From Calditrichales bacterium (GTDB taxonomy: Bacteria > Calditrichota > Calditrichia > Calditrichales > J004): a stretch of DNA of 53,212 nt. The stretch lies in assembly GCA_015493745.1 (NCBI GenBank), contig WGCN01000040.1:1-53212 (forward strand), in the 5' to 3' direction. The position numbers and the translations under genes are program-made. Positions 25,073-34,827 of this stretch are shown here, piece by piece; positions within the stretch are counted from its first letter, which is position 1; each line of letters begins with the position of its first letter. Under the pieces are notes generated by a model. It was given only the letters and a program-made list of their open reading frames with translations. It was not told the origin of the DNA and ran no database searches.

Positions 25073-26062
25073 TTAGGGAACTTCCACGCGGTTTAAGACT
25101 TTACGTACCACATCTTCCGGAGTCATATTTTCCGCTTCGGCCTCATAGGAAAGGATCACCCGGTGGCGCAACACATCCTGGCCGATGGCCCGCACATCAT
25201 CGGGCGTCACATAGCCGCGCCGTTTTATAAAGGCATGGGCCCGGGCAGCCACGGCCAGGGAAATAGAGGCCCGGGGGCTGGCCCCAAAGGTGATCAGGCC
25301 CTTCAGGTCGTCCAAGCCGTTTTCCGCCGGTTCGCGGGTGGCAAAAACGATATCCACGATATACTTTTCGATTTTTTCATCGATATAGATGGCGTTCACC
25401 GCTTCACGGGCGCGGATAATATCTTCCGGAGATATCACCGGTTCCACAATAATCTTTTCGGAACGGGTTTGGCGACGCACGATTTCCAGTTCTTCCTCCC
25501 GCGAGGGATAGCCGACGCTCAGCTTGAGCATAAAGCGGTCAACCTGGGCTTCGGGCAGGGGATAGGTCCCCTCCTGTTCGATGGGGTTTTGCGTGGCCAA
25601 TACCAGAAAAGGGTCTTCCAGCTTAAAGGTTTCTTCCCCGATGGTGACCTGCCGTTCCTGCATGGCTTCCAGCAGGGCGCTTTGCACCTTGGCCGGAGAG
25701 CGGTTGATTTCATCTGCCAGAATCAGGTTGCTGAAAATCGGTCCTTTTTTGGTGGTAAAGGCGCCGTCTTTTTGATTGTAGATCAGGGTACCAATCAGAT
25801 CGGCGGGCAACAGATCCGGCGTAAACTGTATACGCTGAAATTTGGTACGGATACATTGGGACAGGGTATTTACCGTAAGGGTTTTGGCCAGTCCCGGCAC
25901 CCCTTCCAACAGAATATGCCCGTTGGCCAGCAAACCGATCAGCAGCCTTTCCACCATATAATCCTGGCCGACGATGACCCTGGCCACTTCGCTTTTGATT
26001 TTATCGACAAAAGCGCTTTCCCGTTCTATCTTTTCATTGATCGCCTGAATATCAGCATTCAT
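25073..26062 (-). CDS. MoxR-family AAA+ ATPase
   Basis: A 329-aa AAA+ chaperone-like ATPase with Walker A GVPGLAKT (54-61), Walker B LILADEINR (113-121), ALLEAMQERQVTIG, and the sensor block ATQNPIEQEGTYPLPEAQ, then DRFMLK, all typical of MoxR. The start at 26062 (MNADIQAIN) has AGAGGAG upstream; a longer frame to 26128 lacks family similarity. MoxR proteins act with VWA proteins in maturing or remodelling envelope or metalloenzyme complexes. Here the candidates are the DUF58 protein, BatA and BatB in the same cluster. Confidence 0.95.
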   Translation of the reverse strand: MNADIQAINEKIERESAFVDKIKSEVARVIVGQDYMVERLLIGLLANGHILLEGVPGLAKTLTVNTLSQCIRTKFQRIQFTPDLLPADLIGTLIYNQKDGAFTTKKGPIFSNLILADEINRSPAKVQSALLEAMQERQVTIGEETFKLEDPFLVLATQNPIEQEGTYPLPEAQVDRFMLKLSVGYPSREEELEIVRRQTRSEKIIVEPVISPEDIIRAREAVNAIYIDEKIEKYIVDIVFATREPAENGLDDLKGLITFGASPRASISLAVAARAHAFIKRRGYVTPDDVRAIGQDVLRHRVILSYEAEAENMTPEDVVRKVLNRVEVP

Positions 26063-26127
26063 AATTGCTCCTCTTTCCCAAAATTTCCGTCTGGTTGTTT
26101 TCAAAGACCGCCCTGTTCGGGCAATCA

Positions 26128-27009
26128 TCAGGATACGTTATGTTGTGCCGCCTTAAAAAAGGCGTCCAGCTCCGCGTACATCCTTTGTGCCGGAAGGCCG
26201 CCGTCCTCTTCGCTGTTTTTCATCTCCCGCAACATTTTAAACACTCTTTCCTTTACCTTTTCATCTCCGGGTATCCCGGCCAGCATGGCCTCCCGGGTCT
26301 GGGCGCCCTCAAGGGTCTGGCCCGTTTTTTCCATAAGATAGCTGTCCAGCAATTTGAGCATGTCGGCACGGTTTTCCCGTTCCTGTCCGTTGGAAGGGTG
26401 TATGGTAGTCTGTAACAAGCGGTGGTACTTTTCACCGATATCCAGCCTTTGTTCAACGGACGGTTTCTGCCCGCGGCGTACAAGAAAAAAACGAATCGTG
26501 ACAAAAAAGACCGCGGCCATGAAAAGCAGCAATAGTCCCCACAGTAAAACAGAGCCCGGCATAAAGACCTCGCGGCTTTTTTCAACGGGGGGAGATATCT
26601 CAAAAAAGGCGGCATCGCTAAACACCGTGTGTGGCCGGCCCCGGTAGACATACATTATGTTTACCGGCTTGATACGGGCGCGTCCTGTGGCCTGCGGCTT
26701 AAAGTAAAAATCAAAGCGCTTAAAAGCCCGGTTTCCTCCCAGGCTATCCCCGATAACGCGATTGGCCGAACCGCGGCCTCTCAAAACAAGGTTCTCCGTT
26801 ACCGGTTCAGCCACCTTATCAATCCGCACGTCATCCAGTACACCGTTCCAGGAGAGCTCGATGCTGAAGACCACCTCCCCGTCCAGGGGAACGGTATTGG
26901 CGGACAAGGATGTTTTTACCCCAACCGGTGCCAAAGGCTGATCGCCATAAACAAAAATCAGTACCGACAACACCATCAGACCCGTCAGCGCCGGAAAACT
27001 TTTTGGCAT
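26128..27009 (-). CDS. BatD-like membrane protein (second accessory copy)
   Basis: A 293-aa protein with a signal peptide (to about residue 22) and one Ig-like beta domain (about 33-140; LDGEVVFSIELSWNG, RFDFYFKPQATGRARIKPVNI). A transmembrane helix at about 150-173 precedes a cytoplasmic helical domain (about 185-293; RADMLKLLDSYLMEKTGQTL). The layout repeats that of the protein at 22004 and of the C-terminal half of BatD. It lies 8 bp after the TPR lipoprotein gene and 65 bp before MoxR. Function unknown; probably a membrane adaptor for the MoxR/VWA complex. Confidence 0.68.
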   Translation of the reverse strand: MPKSFPALTGLMVLSVLIFVYGDQPLAPVGVKTSLSANTVPLDGEVVFSIELSWNGVLDDVRIDKVAEPVTENLVLRGRGSANRVIGDSLGGNRAFKRFDFYFKPQATGRARIKPVNIMYVYRGRPHTVFSDAAFFEISPPVEKSREVFMPGSVLLWGLLLLFMAAVFFVTIRFFLVRRGQKPSVEQRLDIGEKYHRLLQTTIHPSNGQERENRADMLKLLDSYLMEKTGQTLEGAQTREAMLAGIPGDEKVKERVFKMLREMKNSEEDGGLPAQRMYAELDAFFKAAQHNVS

Positions 27010-27017
27010 ATCCGGAC

Positions 27018-27413
27018 TTAATGTTCCTGGACGGCAGCCCGGCTGCTGTCAGATGAGATATTTTTTAAAAAGGGGATCTCATTGACATCCTTACCCAGGT
27101 TTTCAAGCTCATACCGGGCAGAGGTTATCAATTCATGCTTGGGATATTCCCGGATGAATTGCTCATAATATTTTTTGGCTTCATCATAGTTTTTTATATC
27201 GTTGGCATTGATATAACCAAGTAAGAAAAGAGATTCAGCACGGTGCCGGCTTTTGGGATAGTACTCTACCAGCGCCTTATAGTTTTCCACCGCCTGATCG
27301 AATTTCTGTGCGGTATATGTTTTTTTAGCCTGCTGATAATAGGTTGCTTCAGGTAATTTTGAAGAACATGCGGCCAAAACAAGAATCAGACCTGCCGAAA
27401 AGGCGAAACGCAT
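27018..27413 (-). CDS. TPR lipoprotein (YbgF/BamD-like repeat)
   Basis: A 131-aa lipoprotein with lipobox LVLAAC (Cys at about residue 16) and two to three TPR units (about 24-110): YYQQAKKTYTAQKFDQAVENY, then SLFLLGYINANDIKNYDEAK, then EQFIREYPKHELITSARYEL. These resemble the YbgF/BamD repeat type. It is the first gene of the Bat-type cluster with a strong GGAGG 6 nt before the ATG. It could anchor the complex to the outer membrane. The exact family is uncertain because TPRs are generic. Confidence 0.8.
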   Translation of the reverse strand: MRFAFSAGLILVLAACSSKLPEATYYQQAKKTYTAQKFDQAVENYKALVEYYPKSRHRAESLFLLGYINANDIKNYDEAKKYYEQFIREYPKHELITSARYELENLGKDVNEIPFLKNISSDSSRAAVQEH

Positions 27414-27457
27414 AAGAAACCTCCATACTTTACTCGTTTCAAATTTTTACAGCCGAT

Positions 27458-27486
27458 AATTTAACCGGGATATATTTTTAAAGCAA
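27458..27486 (-). promoter_or_regulatory. candidate promoter of the Bat-type cluster
   Basis: On the minus strand TTGCTT (27486-27481), a 17-bp spacer and TAAATT (27463-27458) lie about 45 bp before the first gene of the cluster, inside the 278-bp divergent spacer shared with the M48 protease gene. A weak match; motif only. Confidence 0.28.
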
Positions 27487-27691
27487 TTAAGCCTTGTCTT
27501 TGTGGCTATTGCCCTGTCCTAACCCTTTAGGCACACTCTTGTTCCCTTCACGTGACAAGAGTTGTAATATGACGGACTTTTATGAATTTTCCATGAAGAT
27601 TTTCATATTGCCACAATCAGGGTACCCGGCGCACATGCTCTTTTTTTTAATGCCGCTTTCCTTTAACTTTAGTAAAAACACAGGGTAACTT

Positions 27692-28816
27692 ATGCAACAA
27701 CCATCCCGGGCCCAACGTTACAGCCGTCTGTCTCTGATCTTATCCCTTTCCTCATCCGCGCTATCACTGATGATAACCGTGCTGATCCTGTATTCCGGCG
27801 TTCATTTGACCTTGCGCAACATGGCCTACCGTTATACGGAAAATCCTTACGGCGCCTTATTGTTATTCAGCCTTTTTCTGGGACTTGTCTACTACGTCGC
27901 CGGGGCGCCGCTCTCCTGGCTTAAGGATTATTGGCTGGAACACCGTTACGGGCTGAGCAATCAAAACATGCAACAATGGCTGATGGAACGTCTCAAGGTT
28001 TTGCTTTTGGGCATGGTTCTGTTTTTACCCCTTTTGCTGCTCTTTTTCTATTTTTTTACCAACCATCCGCACAGTTGGTGGTTATGGACGGCCACCGCCC
28101 TGTTTATCTTTTCCGTTGTGCTGGGCAAGCTGGCCCCACAGCTTATTTTTCCCCTGTTTTATAAGTTTGAGCCCCTGGAAGACCCGGCCCTTCTGGAGCG
28201 CATGAAAGTGCTGGCAAAAAACGGGAACTTCAACCTGAAGGGGGTGTATCGTTTTGATATGAGCAAAACAACCAACAAAGCCAATGCCGCCTTTACCGGC
28301 ATGGGTAAAGGTAAACGCATCATTATCGGTGACACGCTGCTGAACACTATGAGCATCGATGAAATAGAAACCGTTTTTGCCCATGAAGTGGGACATTATG
28401 TGCACCGTCATATAACATGGGGTCTGGTCACCGGCACATTGATCAGCTACGGCAGCCTGTGGCTGACAGCCTGGCTCTACGGCATGAGCTGGCAGCTTTT
28501 TAACATTCCCGCTTACGGCGATGTGAGCGCCCTGCCCCTGTTGGGACTGATACTGACCCTGATTCAAATGCCGGTAACACCGTTGCAAAACATGCTCAGC
28601 CGGTTTAATGAGCGACAGGCGGACCGTTATGCCCTTGAACACAGCACTAAACCACAGGCTTTTCCTGAAGCGTTGAGAAAACTTGCCGAATCCAACCTGA
28701 GTGATCCCGAGCCACCGGCCTGGGAAGAGTTTCTGTTCCACAGCCACCCATCGGTAAACAGACGTCTGGCCTACATGCAAGCTTTTTTAAAAGACAAGGG
28801 AGTCGATGTTTCCTAA
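27692..28816 (+). CDS. M48-family (Ste24/CAAX protease-like) membrane metalloprotease
   Basis: A 374-aa integral membrane protease. The zinc motif HEVGH is at residues 231-235 and the third ligand is the Glu of FNERQADRYALE, about 76 residues later, as in Ste24-type M48 enzymes. Several hydrophobic spans (about 12-35, 45-65, 105-150 and 250-300) place the active site at the membrane. AGGG precedes the ATG by 6 nt. Its stop (TAA) abuts the tamB ATG directly. Such proteases remove misfolded or jammed membrane proteins, so a quality-control role beside the Tam system is plausible but inferred. Confidence 0.93.
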   Translation: MQQPSRAQRYSRLSLILSLSSSALSLMITVLILYSGVHLTLRNMAYRYTENPYGALLLFSLFLGLVYYVAGAPLSWLKDYWLEHRYGLSNQNMQQWLMERLKVLLLGMVLFLPLLLLFFYFFTNHPHSWWLWTATALFIFSVVLGKLAPQLIFPLFYKFEPLEDPALLERMKVLAKNGNFNLKGVYRFDMSKTTNKANAAFTGMGKGKRIIIGDTLLNTMSIDEIETVFAHEVGHYVHRHITWGLVTGTLISYGSLWLTAWLYGMSWQLFNIPAYGDVSALPLLGLILTLIQMPVTPLQNMLSRFNERQADRYALEHSTKPQAFPEALRKLAESNLSDPEPPAWEEFLFHSHPSVNRRLAYMQAFLKDKGVDVS

Positions 28817-31800
28817 ATGAACTCTGAAAAAAAAACCACCTCTGTTTTCAAAAGAGGGCTAAAAATAGTTTTATGGTTTTCCCTTTTTCTGACCGCTTTG
28901 CTCATCATTACCGGTCTGCTGCACTGGCAAACCAACGTGATTTCCTCGGCCGTTGAATCGCTCATCAACAGCCAACTGCGGGACAAGGGAGAGGTAAGCT
29001 ATAGCAGTCTGCGCGGCAACCTGATCAATGAGATCATACTGAAGGATTTTCATTTCAATAAAGATTCCACCCTGGAAATTGGCGCGCACACCATCATCAT
29101 CCGGTTTTCCCCGAGCGATCTGCTGTTCAAACAGGTGCGTATCCACCGCTTACTGTTTGACTCGCTGACTATCCGCACCAGAGCCACTGCCCGCCCGGCC
29201 CGCCCCAAACCGGCCGCCACGGCACGCACGGATTCACTATTGGCCCAATTGCAAAGCGGGGAGCTCATCGCCGGCATTTTGCGCCAGCTACCCGCTTTTA
29301 AATTGGATGACCTTGAAGTCAACTCCTCTGTTTTAAACATTAACGGCTACAGTCTCCGCGATATCAATCTGCGCCTCGGGCTGGCGCTTCACCGGGATCG
29401 GATCGACCTGCAACTGAAGCATTTTTCCGGATTATGGCCTCAAAAAAAACTGGCCTTGCGGAACATGTCCTTTAAGCTGCGTATCCGGCCCGATAAACTT
29501 ACCGTGAATCAGTTTGATTTTAAAACCGAACACTCAACATTGCGCCTGGCCGCCGATATGGATCTGGGCCGGCCCACCTCTTTTCTGATCACCATTGACG
29601 ATATCTATCTGGCCGAACCGGATCTAAGAAACCTGGTTCCCGACAGTCTGTTCAAACAAGGCTTTCTCAGCGGTAAGATGACCCTGGCCGGGCAGCCGCT
29701 TAATTTCTCGCTCAGCAGTGAACTGGCCGGCGCTTACAACGGCCGTTTGCTGAACAAGGCCCGGGCCTATGTCCGTTATGACCATGGGCGCATCCTGCTG
29801 GACACCCTGAACATTGCCAGCAACATCGGACGGATTCATATCCATGGTGATCTGAATAACTGGACGGCTTTCCGGGGACAGGCCTCCATCGAAAAATTCA
29901 ATACCGCCATGCTGGGACTGGGACTGCCCTCCTCGGATATCAACGGGCACTTTTCCTTCAACATTCCCCGGCTGACCCGCCATGCGCCACAAGTTTCCGG
30001 GGTATTGACCGCCTATTCCTGCCGCTATGATATCTTTAACATGGATTCCATGCGACTGGAAATAAAAACCGAGGGCCGGAAAATCTACATCCACCAGCCT
30101 TCGTTTGTTAAACTGGCCAATAACGCCCGTTTTACCCTCGATGGCGAAATCCGCGGCTTAAAGGATATCGAATTTCATCTGGATGCCATCGGGCAGGATT
30201 TATCCTCCATGGGCCGGGCCCTGGGTCAGGATTCTCTGCAAGGCCGTTTCACCACCCGTTTTGACGCCACCGGCCCGCTGGCCGATCCCTCGTTGCAAGG
30301 GGCCTTTACCGTTTCGGGTTTTCGCTTTCAGAAAACCAGCTTCGATACCGTCCGTTTTCTTTTTACGCTGGACAGCCTGATGAGCAAGCGCTCCGGCTTT
30401 GCCGACTTCCGCATCAATCGTGGCCGTGTTTATGACATTCCCCTTCATGATATTGTCATGACCGCTCATCATAAAAACAATTTGCTGACCATTGACTCCG
30501 CCTCCATCTATAGTGAAAGCAACTATATACAACTGGCCATGGAGATGCCCTATGACTCCGCCGGCGTACGCATGCACATTACCGATTTACAACTGGCTTA
30601 CGGTGATTACTGGCTGGGTACCGACAGGCCCTTTAATATAGCCATAGACAGTACCGGCATTTTCAGCAGTGACTTTATGCTCAGCGGACCCGGCGACACG
30701 CAACTGGAAGCCTGGGGCAACCATTACTGGGACGGCAGCCAGTCCGGCATACAGTTTTCCCTGGATAAGGTTGATCTGCAACCCTTCCAACAGTTTATGC
30801 CGGGCCATAAAGTAAGCGGTATCCTTACCGGCATGCTGCATCTTACCGTAAATAAAGGCCGGCCCTTTGCCTTTATGGACATCATTGGCGAAAAGGTCTC
30901 CTTTGACGACACCCCCCTCGGGCGCATGGATATGGAGGTGGATTATAATCAGGACAGCGTCCATATCCGCCAATTCACCGCCGAACAGGGCAACTCCCGC
31001 ATCGAGATCAATGGCAACCTGAACATCAATCTGAGCAAAGGCGGCAGCCAGATATATGACCTTATTGCCTCAACTCGCAGTGATATGAGGATGACGCTTG
31101 AAAATATTAAGCTGGAAACATACAACCCGCTGCTCAAGCTTCCCCATCCGCTCAGGGGCCGTCTTTCCGGCATGCTGGAAATCGTCGGCAACATGGACAA
31201 CCCCTTTATGCGCCAGAATTTCCATCTGCGCGACTTTAAATACGATACCTTCCGCCTGGATTCATTAAATGTTTTCGGGCAGTACAACAGCGGCTATATG
31301 ATACTGGACAGCCTCAGCGGGGATTTGAACGGTACCGCCTTCAGCGCCCGCGGCTGGCAGCAGGTACAGCTCTCCTTTAGCGAAACCGATGACAACCTGA
31401 TGGACAATCCTTTTGAGCTGTTCATCCGCAGCAAGGACGATACCATCACTTTTATCGGCGACCTCAACGCGCAGGTGGAGTCCATCAGCGGCCCCTACGA
31501 AATGGAACTGACCCTGGACGGCACCCCGGCCAAACCGGCCTTGCGCGAGGGCTTTTTAAACATGGACGACGGCGTCATTCTGCTTTCCCGCGTCAAGGAT
31601 CCGCTTACCGGCGTAAACATCAAGGCCCGGGCCGAGGACTATATCCTGAACTTTGCCCGGGCGGAAATGCACTCCCAAAAACCCAGGGATTTCCTGGAAA
31701 AAGGCTTCGGTTTTGTTTCGCGTCTGTGGGCCTGGCTGGTTCCGGCCAAAAGGAAAGACGGTTATCTGGCACTTTCGGGAAATATTAAAACCGGAAATAT

Positions 31801-32866
31801 TTTACGACCGGAAATGGATTTAAAGATCAGGGCCAATCAGTTTTTTGTGGATTATTTCGTCGGCAACACCAAGGTATTGCTCAGCACGCGAGACTTGAAA
31901 GTCTATGGCCGCGATACCCTGCATGTGCGCGGCAACCTCACCCTGCCCGGCGGTGAATACGCGGTGGATCTCAAACAACTGCAACAAAACATCTACCTCA
32001 GCCAGCCCGATATCAAAAGCGGGCCGCCCTATTTGGATGTAAACCTTGATATTTTTCTGCCGGGAAATTTCATCATTGTCAACTCCGGTCTGGACGTCAG
32101 CAATAATTTTAAAATCGACCTGAGCGGAAATGTCCAGGCCTCCATCGAGCCCGGTACGGAGCGTTTTTTACTTAGCGGTTTACTGGAAACCAACTGGGGC
32201 AAGTTCTCCACCTTCAACCAAAGTTTTAATGTGGTCAGCGGTACCATCAACTTTAACAACCCCCTGCGCATCAACCCCGAATTAAACATACAAACCGAAA
32301 GCCTCAGCGACGGCAGGCGGTTTGTATTAACCATAACGGGTAATCTGGACAATATTCAGCAGGATATCCGCGTATTCGATGAAAAGAGCAACCAGGAACT
32401 CAGCCTCTCCGAGCAGGAGAAGATCACCCTGCTTACCCTGGGCGCAGATCTCTCCAGCCTGGCCCGCAATACCGGCTCGGCCATGCGCAGCATGGGGGAA
32501 GATGTGGCCACCAATTCCCTGCTCACCGCCGCCGAACGGGGCGTGGAAGACCTTACCGGCCTCGATAAGGTGGAAATCAGCTCCAGTTCCAAACTGCTCG
32601 ATCTTGAAAAACTTAAGCTTAACAACGGGCTGAAACAGGCCTCCATTTCCTTTGGGAAGTATCTTACCAGCGATCTGTATATCGAATACCGCACCCAGTT
32701 CGGCAGCGGCGTCCCCACACCCAAGCTTTCCTGGGATGCCGGCAACCGGATCGGGCTGGAGTACCGGATCAATCGTTTTTGGAGCCTAAAGAGTTACTAT
32801 GAAAAAACCGTTCCGCAGGCCAATGATAAAATCCAGGTGGGTCTGTCATGGAAATACTCGTTTTAG
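28817..32866 (+). CDS. tamB: TamB, translocation and assembly module inner-membrane protein
   Basis: A 1349-aa AsmA-superfamily protein. An N-terminal membrane anchor (about residues 16-36) is followed by a very long beta-rich periplasmic region that should form the hydrophobic groove of TamB. The conserved TamB C-terminal domain spans about 950-1349 (VRGNLTLPGGEYAVDLKQL, GTINFNNPLRINPELNI, LTITGNLDNIQQDIRV, and the final QVGLSWKYSF). TamB works with TamA in delivering proteins and probably phospholipids to the outer membrane. The next gene is the BamA/TamA partner, 10 bp downstream, and the M48 protease gene is directly upstream. Confidence 0.93.
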   Translation: MNSEKKTTSVFKRGLKIVLWFSLFLTALLIITGLLHWQTNVISSAVESLINSQLRDKGEVSYSSLRGNLINEIILKDFHFNKDSTLEIGAHTIIIRFSPSDLLFKQVRIHRLLFDSLTIRTRATARPARPKPAATARTDSLLAQLQSGELIAGILRQLPAFKLDDLEVNSSVLNINGYSLRDINLRLGLALHRDRIDLQLKHFSGLWPQKKLALRNMSFKLRIRPDKLTVNQFDFKTEHSTLRLAADMDLGRPTSFLITIDDIYLAEPDLRNLVPDSLFKQGFLSGKMTLAGQPLNFSLSSELAGAYNGRLLNKARAYVRYDHGRILLDTLNIASNIGRIHIHGDLNNWTAFRGQASIEKFNTAMLGLGLPSSDINGHFSFNIPRLTRHAPQVSGVLTAYSCRYDIFNMDSMRLEIKTEGRKIYIHQPSFVKLANNARFTLDGEIRGLKDIEFHLDAIGQDLSSMGRALGQDSLQGRFTTRFDATGPLADPSLQGAFTVSGFRFQKTSFDTVRFLFTLDSLMSKRSGFADFRINRGRVYDIPLHDIVMTAHHKNNLLTIDSASIYSESNYIQLAMEMPYDSAGVRMHITDLQLAYGDYWLGTDRPFNIAIDSTGIFSSDFMLSGPGDTQLEAWGNHYWDGSQSGIQFSLDKVDLQPFQQFMPGHKVSGILTGMLHLTVNKGRPFAFMDIIGEKVSFDDTPLGRMDMEVDYNQDSVHIRQFTAEQGNSRIEINGNLNINLSKGGSQIYDLIASTRSDMRMTLENIKLETYNPLLKLPHPLRGRLSGMLEIVGNMDNPFMRQNFHLRDFKYDTFRLDSLNVFGQYNSGYMILDSLSGDLNGTAFSARGWQQVQLSFSETDDNLMDNPFELFIRSKDDTITFIGDLNAQVESISGPYEMELTLDGTPAKPALREGFLNMDDGVILLSRVKDPLTGVNIKARAEDYILNFARAEMHSQKPRDFLEKGFGFVSRLWAWLVPAKRKDGYLALSGNIKTGNILRPEMDLKIRANQFFVDYFVGNTKVLLSTRDLKVYGRDTLHVRGNLTLPGGEYAVDLKQLQQNIYLSQPDIKSGPPYLDVNLDIFLPGNFIIVNSGLDVSNNFKIDLSGNVQASIEPGTERFLLSGLLETNWGKFSTFNQSFNVVSGTINFNNPLRINPELNIQTESLSDGRRFVLTITGNLDNIQQDIRVFDEKSNQELSLSEQEKITLLTLGADLSSLARNTGSAMRSMGEDVATNSLLTAAERGVEDLTGLDKVEISSSSKLLDLEKLKLNNGLKQASISFGKYLTSDLYIEYRTQFGSGVPTPKLSWDAGNRIGLEYRINRFWSLKSYYEKTVPQANDKIQVGLSWKYSF

Positions 32867-32876
32867 GATCAAGACC

Positions 32877-34754
32877 ATGAAAAGCCGTATACCGATAATT
32901 TTTTTCCTGGCCCTGTTGTTGCCGGTGCAGCTCCCGGCGGTGGACACCGAAATCAATCGTATCGAAATCAACAACAGTGCCCCCTTTTCCCGGGCGGAGC
33001 TGATCGACGTGATCCGTTCCGAAGAAGGAGCCCTGTTCGAGCCGCGCCTGATTAAGCTGGATCAGATTTTATTGAGTAACTTTTACCGTAAACAGGGTTT
33101 TTTAACGGTCAAGGTGCTCGATACCCTTAAGTTCTCCGGAAACCGTGAAAAGGTTGCCTTGACATACACCATTCAGCCCGGCCCCCGCTTCTATCTGCAG
33201 GGCATTACCTTTACCGGCAACAAGGATATCGACAGCACGCGGCTGCGCGGGGAAGTTTTAGCCGATGTCTCCTTTCACATTCCCATCGATGAAAGCATTG
33301 TCGGTATAGTCAAACAGCGTCTGGAAGACCTTTATTACAATTCGGGCAAGCCTTTTGTGGAAATAAATCTGGATTACCGGTTTCAACAGGATACATTGGT
33401 TTATGCCGATTTTACCATTAAAGAGAATCAAACCGTAACCATTAAGGATATCCGGTATATCGGTTTGCAACTGGTGCAAAAATTCATCATCCGCCGTGAG
33501 CTGGAAATAAAAAAGGGTGATATCTATAACCGCAAAAAGCTGGATCAATCCCAGCAAAACCTTTACGGTACGGGTTTATTTCAGTTTGTCCGTCTGGAGT
33601 TGGAACCGGATAAGGAGGCCGCCGGACAGGCGACACTGATTATCCGGGTAAAGGAAAAAGAGGCGCGCTGGATAGGCCTTTACATGGGTGTGGCCCATGA
33701 ACAGCAGGAGTTTTACGGCAGCAAGGCCGAGTTCACTTTTGAGGGCGGACACCGCAACCTTTTCGGTACCGGCCGTTCGGCCAGTCTGCACATCACCCCC
33801 TCCCTGATGTATGAATCCAGCCGCAATAAACTTATCAATGCCGAGAATGAAATCACCTTTAAATTTGTGGAACCCTGGATCGGCTACACGCGGACGCCCG
33901 GTATTTTTCAGATATCCTATCATCAGTTTCGCCTGCCCAACAGCGCCGATTTTGACCTGCTGAGGGCCTCCTTTGAAGTACACCACAAGTTTGAAAAATA
34001 CGAGGCCAACGCCACCCTGAGCGCCAAACAGCTGAATCAGCTTGATAACGGACAAATCGACCTGACCAAGGTCACCGATTTTGATGAGGGCCAAAGCCGG
34101 GTTTACGGGATTTCCCTTTACGGCAAGCGCGATACCCGTAACAATCTTTTTAATCCCGACCACGGGGCGCTGAACGACCTGAGTATCAGCTTCTCGCAAA
34201 GTGTCGGGCAGATAGACATGCAAACAGTGACCAACCAGTATATCACGCTTATCAGCAGTTGGCAGCGCTATCAACCCTGGCGCCCCAACATCCTGGGCAA
34301 AAAACTCGAATGGGTGCTGGCTTCCCGTCTAAAGGGCGGTATCATCTATGAACTGGGCGGTTCCAAAAGCATCCCCATCAGTGAACGCTTTTATGCCGGG
34401 GGAGCCACCAGTGTGCGGGGCTACGGCGAACAATTACTGGGTCCGGCCGCGGTGCTTAATGAACAGGGACAGATCACTTCCGCCGCCGGAGGGAAAATGC
34501 TGTTCCTGGCCAATATCGAGGCCCGCATTCCACTGTTCTGGCTGTTGATGGGTGAGGTTTTTATCGACGCCGGCAATGTATGGAGCGAGATATCCGATTT
34601 CCGCCCCCTTGATATCCGGCTCTCCACCGGCCTGGGACTGGCTCTCCTCACCCCGCTCGGCCCTATCCGCATCGATTACGGCTATAAACTTACCCGGCGG
34701 CTCATCGATCCCACGCCCGACAGTTTTCATCTCGGTATATATTTCGCTTTTTAA
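32877..34754 (+). CDS. tamA: TamA/BamA-type outer-membrane protein (Omp85 family)
   Basis: A 625-aa Omp85-family protein. A signal peptide (to about residue 22) is followed by about three POTRA-like domains (about 24-260; FYRKQGFLTVKV, FTGNKDIDSTRLRGEV, YIGLQLVQKFIIRRELEIKKG) and a 16-strand barrel. The Omp85 lid-loop motif VRGYG is at residues 513-517 and the protein ends HLGIYFAF with a terminal Phe. The start at 32877 is preferred because it gives a clean signal peptide just after the tamB stop; a longer frame overlaps tamB. TamA rather than BamA is chosen because tamB is adjacent. Confidence 0.9.
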   Translation: MKSRIPIIFFLALLLPVQLPAVDTEINRIEINNSAPFSRAELIDVIRSEEGALFEPRLIKLDQILLSNFYRKQGFLTVKVLDTLKFSGNREKVALTYTIQPGPRFYLQGITFTGNKDIDSTRLRGEVLADVSFHIPIDESIVGIVKQRLEDLYYNSGKPFVEINLDYRFQQDTLVYADFTIKENQTVTIKDIRYIGLQLVQKFIIRRELEIKKGDIYNRKKLDQSQQNLYGTGLFQFVRLELEPDKEAAGQATLIIRVKEKEARWIGLYMGVAHEQQEFYGSKAEFTFEGGHRNLFGTGRSASLHITPSLMYESSRNKLINAENEITFKFVEPWIGYTRTPGIFQISYHQFRLPNSADFDLLRASFEVHHKFEKYEANATLSAKQLNQLDNGQIDLTKVTDFDEGQSRVYGISLYGKRDTRNNLFNPDHGALNDLSISFSQSVGQIDMQTVTNQYITLISSWQRYQPWRPNILGKKLEWVLASRLKGGIIYELGGSKSIPISERFYAGGATSVRGYGEQLLGPAAVLNEQGQITSAAGGKMLFLANIEARIPLFWLLMGEVFIDAGNVWSEISDFRPLDIRLSTGLGLALLTPLGPIRIDYGYKLTRRLIDPTPDSFHLGIYFAF

Positions 34755-34827
34755 CCCGGCTTTCCCCGGTCCACAGGGCCTACAGGCACCATCCCTTTCA
34801 ACTTCTCCGGCACGACAAACGGAAAAC

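Noticed and set aside
24065-26341. Plus-strand frames of 319 and 392 codons opposite DUF58 and MoxR
   Set aside because: Antisense shadows of strongly conserved genes. No protein-family features in their translations.
27494-27688. 64-codon plus-strand frame before the M48 protease
   Set aside because: No ribosome-binding site and a mixed, non-coding-like composition within a divergent promoter region.
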